From an uncultured Oscillospiraceae bacterium (GTDB lineage Bacteria; Bacillota; Clostridia; Oscillospirales; Oscillospiraceae): 64,000 bases of DNA. The stretch is taken from the NCBI GenBank assembly GCA_948616425.1, contig CAPGBJ010000041.1, positions 62,001 to 126,000 of the forward strand, given 5' to 3'. The translations under genes were made by a program, and so were the position numbers. This document shows positions 60,683-64,000 of this stretch, one piece after another (positions within the stretch are counted from its first letter, which is position 1; every line of letters starts with the position of its first letter). Below the pieces are notes generated by a model. That model was not told the DNA's origin. It made no database searches and worked only from the letters and a program-made list of their open reading frames with translations.

Positions 60683-62215
60683 CTAACCCAGCATCTGGTT
60701 GGCAAAGCGGGAGGGGTGGCAATACTGCCGCAGGGAGTCGATATGCTCGTCCATCCACTCACCCCGGTCCACAATATACTCCATCATCCACTCCACCGCC
60801 TCCTCATAGCTGGAAGGGTTTGCTTCGCGCAGGGTCTTGCCGGTAATCGGATCAGGGCGCTGGCGCTCCCGTGTGCTCAGCTGCTCCGGGTCGAAGGTAT
60901 AGCCCCAGACCTCAAAATTCCGATCCACCGCGCCGCCCAGCCACTCCTCGATCTCCTTTTCATAGGACAGCAGACGCTCCTCGGAGAGAATCCCCCGGCG
61001 CAGCTGCCGGTAGCGGGAGATGACCCGCTCCACAAAGTCCTCGTCCTGCATCAGCTCAGCGAACCAACCCCGCTGGGAGAGCAGAAATTCCCGGCTGTCG
61101 ATGGGCCGGAGGAGGTTGTCGAAGGCGTTGTTGTAGTCCCACACCGGGCCGATCGACAGCTTACCCCGGACATCCCGGTAAAAATAGGTGGAGGCGCCAA
61201 AGGCATCGTTGATTCCGAAAAACTCCATCAGGATATAGTAGTTGACAAAGGAGTCCATATCCAGTTCCTGCCTCCATGCGTCGGAGCCATCCAGCATTTC
61301 CACCGAGTAAAGCAGCCGCTCCGCTTCGCTGAAATCCGCCTGCACATAACGCTTCACCTGTTGAGTTTGGTTGGCGGTTCCGGGATAAAGAAGCTCCAAA
61401 TGACGGCCGGGCTCCATCCGGTAAGAATAGAGGGTGAAATTGTCCAGAACCTTTGCCGGGTTGGTATATGGCTCAATACGGACCAGATAGCTCAGCACCG
61501 GGTCCCCCGGTGTATACTCCCCCAGGTCCAGGCGATTCTCGTCCACGTCGATGGTCTCCATCAGCAGGTAGACGCCCTGGTACTCCCCGTCCAGCACCAG
61601 CTCGCAGAAGCGGGTCTCCGGTACCCAGGTGCCCATTACCTCCGCCGAAAGGTTCATGCACATATAGTTGCGCATCAGCGTCTTGTCCAGAAAAGGGCCG
61701 TGAAGGGCCCACTCCTCGCCGCTGTCCATCCCCAGCAGTCCCAGCCGCCGGGCTGTCAGCGGGTCGTCCTCCTCCACCGTTTTCAGGCGGAAGCTGCCCT
61801 TGGCGAACCACCGGGAGCTGTTGCCCCGGTAGCGAAACAGGGCGGTTCCCTCATCGGTGGAAGCGTCGTCCCCGTGGTGCCAGACGCCTTCCCCGTTCAC
61901 AGTGGAAAACTGAACCAGGATCTCCTCCTCGCCGAAATTCCCTGTGTAGTAGCCTGCGGTGACACCATCGGGCCCCTCGTAGGGACGGCCCGGGATGGTC
62001 TGCCCTCCGGTTTCAATCCGGATAATGGGCAGATGAGTACACAATTCCGATTTTCCGCCGCAGACAGAGCAGGGACCCAGCGCCTCCTCGGAGGGCTGTT
62101 CCCGGTGCTGCTGGTACCGCAGCACGCCGGTCCGGCCCTCCAGATCCTGAAAAAAGATGGCCAGCAGCAGCACGCATACCGCCGTGCCCGCCATCGCAAT
62201 TATGCCGCGTCGCAT
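60683..62215 (-). CDS. CotH kinase-family protein
   Basis: 510 aa from ATG 62215, 5 nt after GGGTGA; a GTG at 62224 overlaps the previous stop as GTGA and is an alternative. An N-terminal membrane anchor (IIAMAGTAVCVLLLAIFF) is followed by a CotH-type atypical kinase domain: RYRGNSSRWFAKGSFRLK, FCELVLDGEYQGVYLLMETI, and the metal-binding GPVWDYNNAFDN. CotH of Bacillus phosphorylates spore-coat proteins; extracellular family members without sporulation context occur next to VTC and DUF4956 genes. A CxxC pair (CSVC) lies near residue 50. Confidence 0.9.
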   Translation of the reverse strand: MRRGIIAMAGTAVCVLLLAIFFQDLEGRTGVLRYQQHREQPSEEALGPCSVCGGKSELCTHLPIIRIETGGQTIPGRPYEGPDGVTAGYYTGNFGEEEILVQFSTVNGEGVWHHGDDASTDEGTALFRYRGNSSRWFAKGSFRLKTVEEDDPLTARRLGLLGMDSGEEWALHGPFLDKTLMRNYMCMNLSAEVMGTWVPETRFCELVLDGEYQGVYLLMETIDVDENRLDLGEYTPGDPVLSYLVRIEPYTNPAKVLDNFTLYSYRMEPGRHLELLYPGTANQTQQVKRYVQADFSEAERLLYSVEMLDGSDAWRQELDMDSFVNYYILMEFFGINDAFGASTYFYRDVRGKLSIGPVWDYNNAFDNLLRPIDSREFLLSQRGWFAELMQDEDFVERVISRYRQLRRGILSEERLLSYEKEIEEWLGGAVDRNFEVWGYTFDPEQLSTRERQRPDPITGKTLREANPSSYEEAVEWMMEYIVDRGEWMDEHIDSLRQYCHPSRFANQMLG

Positions 62216-62220
62216 GGCCG

Positions 62221-62898
62221 TCACCCGCTGATCTCATCGCTCTGGGTCACGGTGTTTACATATTCCGTGCCGCCCAGGGCATACAGGGCATCGGAGATGT
62301 CTATGTCCTTCTGATAGTTGATCTGCCAGACCTTCCGGGTCATTTCATAGATCAGCTCCACGTGGTCCGCCGTGGTGTTGCGCACTCGAAGGAGGGCACG
62401 CTTGTCAAAATAGGAAAACACGGTCCGCTCCATCTCCGCGCTCTTTTCCTTCGCTCCCCGGATAATCAGCAGAATGCGGTTCTCATTCCGCACCCGTCCT
62501 AGAACCAGCAGCACCGCGAACACCATGGCCGTGCCCACGCCGGCCACCAGATAGTCGCCTACGCCGCAGCAGATGCCCACGATGATGGTCCAGAAGATGT
62601 AAGCGGTATCCCGGGAGTCCTTGATCGCCGTGCGAAACCGCACGATGGACAGGGCGCCCACCATACCGAGGGACAGCGCGATGTTGTTGCCAATGACCGT
62701 CATAACGGTAGCTGTGAGAATGGTGAGGGTCACCAGGGACACGTTGAATTTTTTGCTGTATGCCGTTCCGGAGTGGGTATACCAGTAGGAAACGTAAATG
62801 GCAATACTCAATACTGCGGAAGCCATAATATGTAATACGATCTCCTGCGAGGTGAGAGTTCCACTCTCTGTAATCAGCTGTGAAAGATACTCTCTCAT
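62221..62898 (-). CDS. DUF4956 membrane protein
   Basis: 225 aa. Four to five hydrophobic helices, then a cytosolic ferredoxin-like tail (LLIIRGAKEKSAEMERTVFSYFDKRALLRV). Family signature: GNNIALSLGMVGALSIVRFRTAIKDSRDTAYIFWTIIVGICCGVGDYLVAGVG. Function unknown, but it is a frequent neighbour of VTC-domain genes. AAGGAGAGAAACATT precedes the ATG. Confidence 0.93.
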   Translation of the reverse strand: MREYLSQLITESGTLTSQEIVLHIMASAVLSIAIYVSYWYTHSGTAYSKKFNVSLVTLTILTATVMTVIGNNIALSLGMVGALSIVRFRTAIKDSRDTAYIFWTIIVGICCGVGDYLVAGVGTAMVFAVLLVLGRVRNENRILLIIRGAKEKSAEMERTVFSYFDKRALLRVRNTTADHVELIYEMTRKVWQINYQKDIDISDALYALGGTEYVNTVTQSDEISG

Positions 62899-62911
62899 AA
62901 TGTTTCTCTCC

Positions 62912-63607
62912 TTAAAAATTGAAGTGTTTGCCGACGGTACGGCTCAGGCAGTATTTGCTGACGGATATTTCACCGGCGGCGCAGTCACTGAGCATATCCT
63001 TGATATAGCTGAGCAGAAAGCCGTTATATTTGACCTCCAGCACTACCAGCGACGAATCCTGAAGGGGATATTGGGTCAGTTGGCTGTCAAAGATGTCAAA
63101 ATTGCTCTCCGTACCCACAATATGGTGGTCGAAGGTCACTCGAATCTTGTTTTCCCTGGTGATAAATGCTCTCCGGCGGTATTCCACCACCGAGCAGGGC
63201 TGGTAACTGTGGATGTTCATAACGGCGTAGCACTCCTGGGCCAGCGGCTCCGGGCAGGCCAGCAGGACGCTGTAGTCTCCCCGGATCAAGCAAGTCGCCG
63301 CATCCCGAGAGAGGCGAAGGGAACGCTTTTTCTGCAAATTCGCCTCCTTCTGTTTCACCTCCAGCAGGGCAAAATCGCTGTCCGGGCCGTAGCAGCGAAG
63401 TCTGATTTTCCGCCGGATGGCCACCCCGTCCACCTTTTCCTGAAAGTCCCGGTCCTCCAGCGAGTCGAAGTAGAGGGAGCGTATAGGGTAGCCATCCCCC
63501 CGGTTGTGGGGGTCCTCCAGCATGAATTTTGCTAAATTGCCGCTGTGATAGTAGTAATCGGGAAGGCCAATGAGAAATTTTCTCTCCTGCCGCAGGACTT
63601 CGTTCAC
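62912..63607 (-). CDS. VTC-domain (polyphosphate polymerase-type) protein
   Basis: 231 aa. Tunnel-fold domain like that of yeast Vtc4, which makes polyphosphate from ATP. The phosphate-binding basic residues and tunnel acids are visible in order: ERK (8-10), RSLYFD, RRKIRLRCYG, LEVKQK, VEYRRRAF, RVTFDHHI, LEVKYNG and SKYCLSR. The GTG start at 63607 overlaps the stop of the upstream gene. In bacteria the product of such proteins has rarely been tested. Confidence 0.92.
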   Translation of the reverse strand: MNEVLRQERKFLIGLPDYYYHSGNLAKFMLEDPHNRGDGYPIRSLYFDSLEDRDFQEKVDGVAIRRKIRLRCYGPDSDFALLEVKQKEANLQKKRSLRLSRDAATCLIRGDYSVLLACPEPLAQECYAVMNIHSYQPCSVVEYRRRAFITRENKIRVTFDHHIVGTESNFDIFDSQLTQYPLQDSSLVVLEVKYNGFLLSYIKDMLSDCAAGEISVSKYCLSRTVGKHFNF

Positions 63608-64000
63608 TTTTTCAGCACCTCCTTCAGCGCCTTGTAATCGTGGTAGGCAATGGAGATGGTCTGGTTCGGGTATGCCTCAAGCACACTCTGGTAGCTCCTC
63701 TCCAAGGCGGCGAGGCCGGAGTTGTAATAGGTGTTGATCTCCTTCACGCTGCTGCCATCCGCTTTCTGCAATTCATATATGGTAATAAGCCCCTTGCCGT
63801 ATTTACTCGCGAGCTCCACTTCCGTGGCAATGTTTTTAACTTCTGCGCCGCGATAGTAGTTCATCACCGCAATACTGTCACAGCCGTTTTTGATCAGTTC
63901 CTCCAGCCCCTTCTGCTGTCCTTTGTTATCGTAGTGAAAGGGGATACAGACAATGACCTCCAAGCCGTAATCCTGCGCCAGAGCATATGCTTCCTTCATA
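63604..64000 (-). CDS. TIM-barrel-like protein, C-terminal part (cut by right edge)
   Basis: The 131 visible residues end a larger protein. The alternation of strands and helices (LEVIVCIPFHYD, CDSIAVMNYYRGAEVKNIATEVELASKYGKGLITIYEL, LEAYPNQTISIAYHDYKALKEVL) looks like the last strands of a beta/alpha barrel of the glycoside hydrolase type, with MNYY similar to the substrate-binding strand of GH18-like folds. It is the first gene of the operon seen here and overlaps the VTC gene (GTGA). The ATG at the edge need not be the real start. Confidence 0.6.
   Translation of the reverse strand, partial: MKEAYALAQDYGLEVIVCIPFHYDNKGQQKGLEELIKNGCDSIAVMNYYRGAEVKNIATEVELASKYGKGLITIYELQKADGSSVKEINTYYNSGLAALERSYQSVLEAYPNQTISIAYHDYKALKEVLKK

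Noticed and set aside
58721..62314. 1197-codon open frame on the plus strand, antisense to the CotH and barrel genes
   Set aside because: It crosses three convincing minus-strand genes and their ribosome binding sites, its protein is rich in His/Gly/Pro/Gln without domain features, and long antisense frames are common in GC-rich DNA.

Overview
The window is about 64 kb of GC-rich (by eye near 58-60%) bacterial DNA. Gram-positive flagellar gene order, SigD/FlgM and FliY-CheC-CheD chemotaxis genes, FliW/CsrA, a GAAC-N4-GTTC LexA site and many GGAGG ribosome binding sites point to a motile member of class Clostridia, most likely Oscillospiraceae (Flavonifractor/Intestinimonas/Oscillibacter-like). 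That placement is inference from gene content and style. No phage, IS element or CRISPR array was seen.

Layout. 1-17.3 kb is a housekeeping segment: a KdpDE-like two-component pair (minus), pyrE, radC, uvrB under a promoter that carries a LexA box, a 237-bp tandem duplication copying the uvrB tail, a Cys-tRNA deacylase, a TfoX-DUF3788 fusion, uvrA, a COG2426 membrane protein, recD2, a HAD phosphatase (minus), cdd, a DUF378 protein and a PilZ protein (minus). 17.8-51.7 kb is one co-directional motility region of about 40 genes: flgM-flgN-flgK-flgL (with a sigma-28-type promoter), DUF6470-fliW-csrA, then flgB-flgC-fliE-fliF-fliG-fliH-fliI-fliJ-hypothetical-fliK-flgD-TIGR02530-flgE-flbD-motA-motB-fliM (split in two)-fliY-cheY-fliO-fliP-fliQ-fliR-flhB-flhA-fliA-flgF-flgG-cheC-cheD-cheV-EAL/HDOD, closed by a terminator. 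flhF, flhG, fliL, cheA, cheB, cheR, cheW, receptors and flagellin are not in the window.

51.9-54.8 kb encodes a large secreted protein (possible cysteine peptidase-like domain, BspA-type leucine-rich repeats, Thr/Asp-rich repeats, three SLH domains). 54.8-56.0 kb is AT-richer and mostly non-coding: several hairpins, a promoter feeding a candidate structured RNA of about 210 nt, and tRNA-Ala(CGC) with a strong terminator. From 56.0 kb to the right edge a tightly overlapping minus-strand operon encodes, in transcription order, a TIM-barrel-like protein (cut by the edge), a VTC-domain protein, a DUF4956 membrane protein, a CotH kinase-like protein, a TIM-barrel/CBM-like protein, a HEAT-repeat membrane protein and a processive family 2 glycosyltransferase. 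It looks like an exopolysaccharide synthesis and modification locus whose product I cannot name, and it is the best candidate for an undescribed system here.

The motility genes read as a hierarchy: sigma-A-like promoters before flgB drive the basal body, export and switch genes and fliA; sigma-28 then reads the flgM operon, and FlgM feeds back on it. Post-transcriptional control (FliW/CsrA) and second-messenger control (PilZ protein, degenerate EAL-HDOD protein) flank the region.
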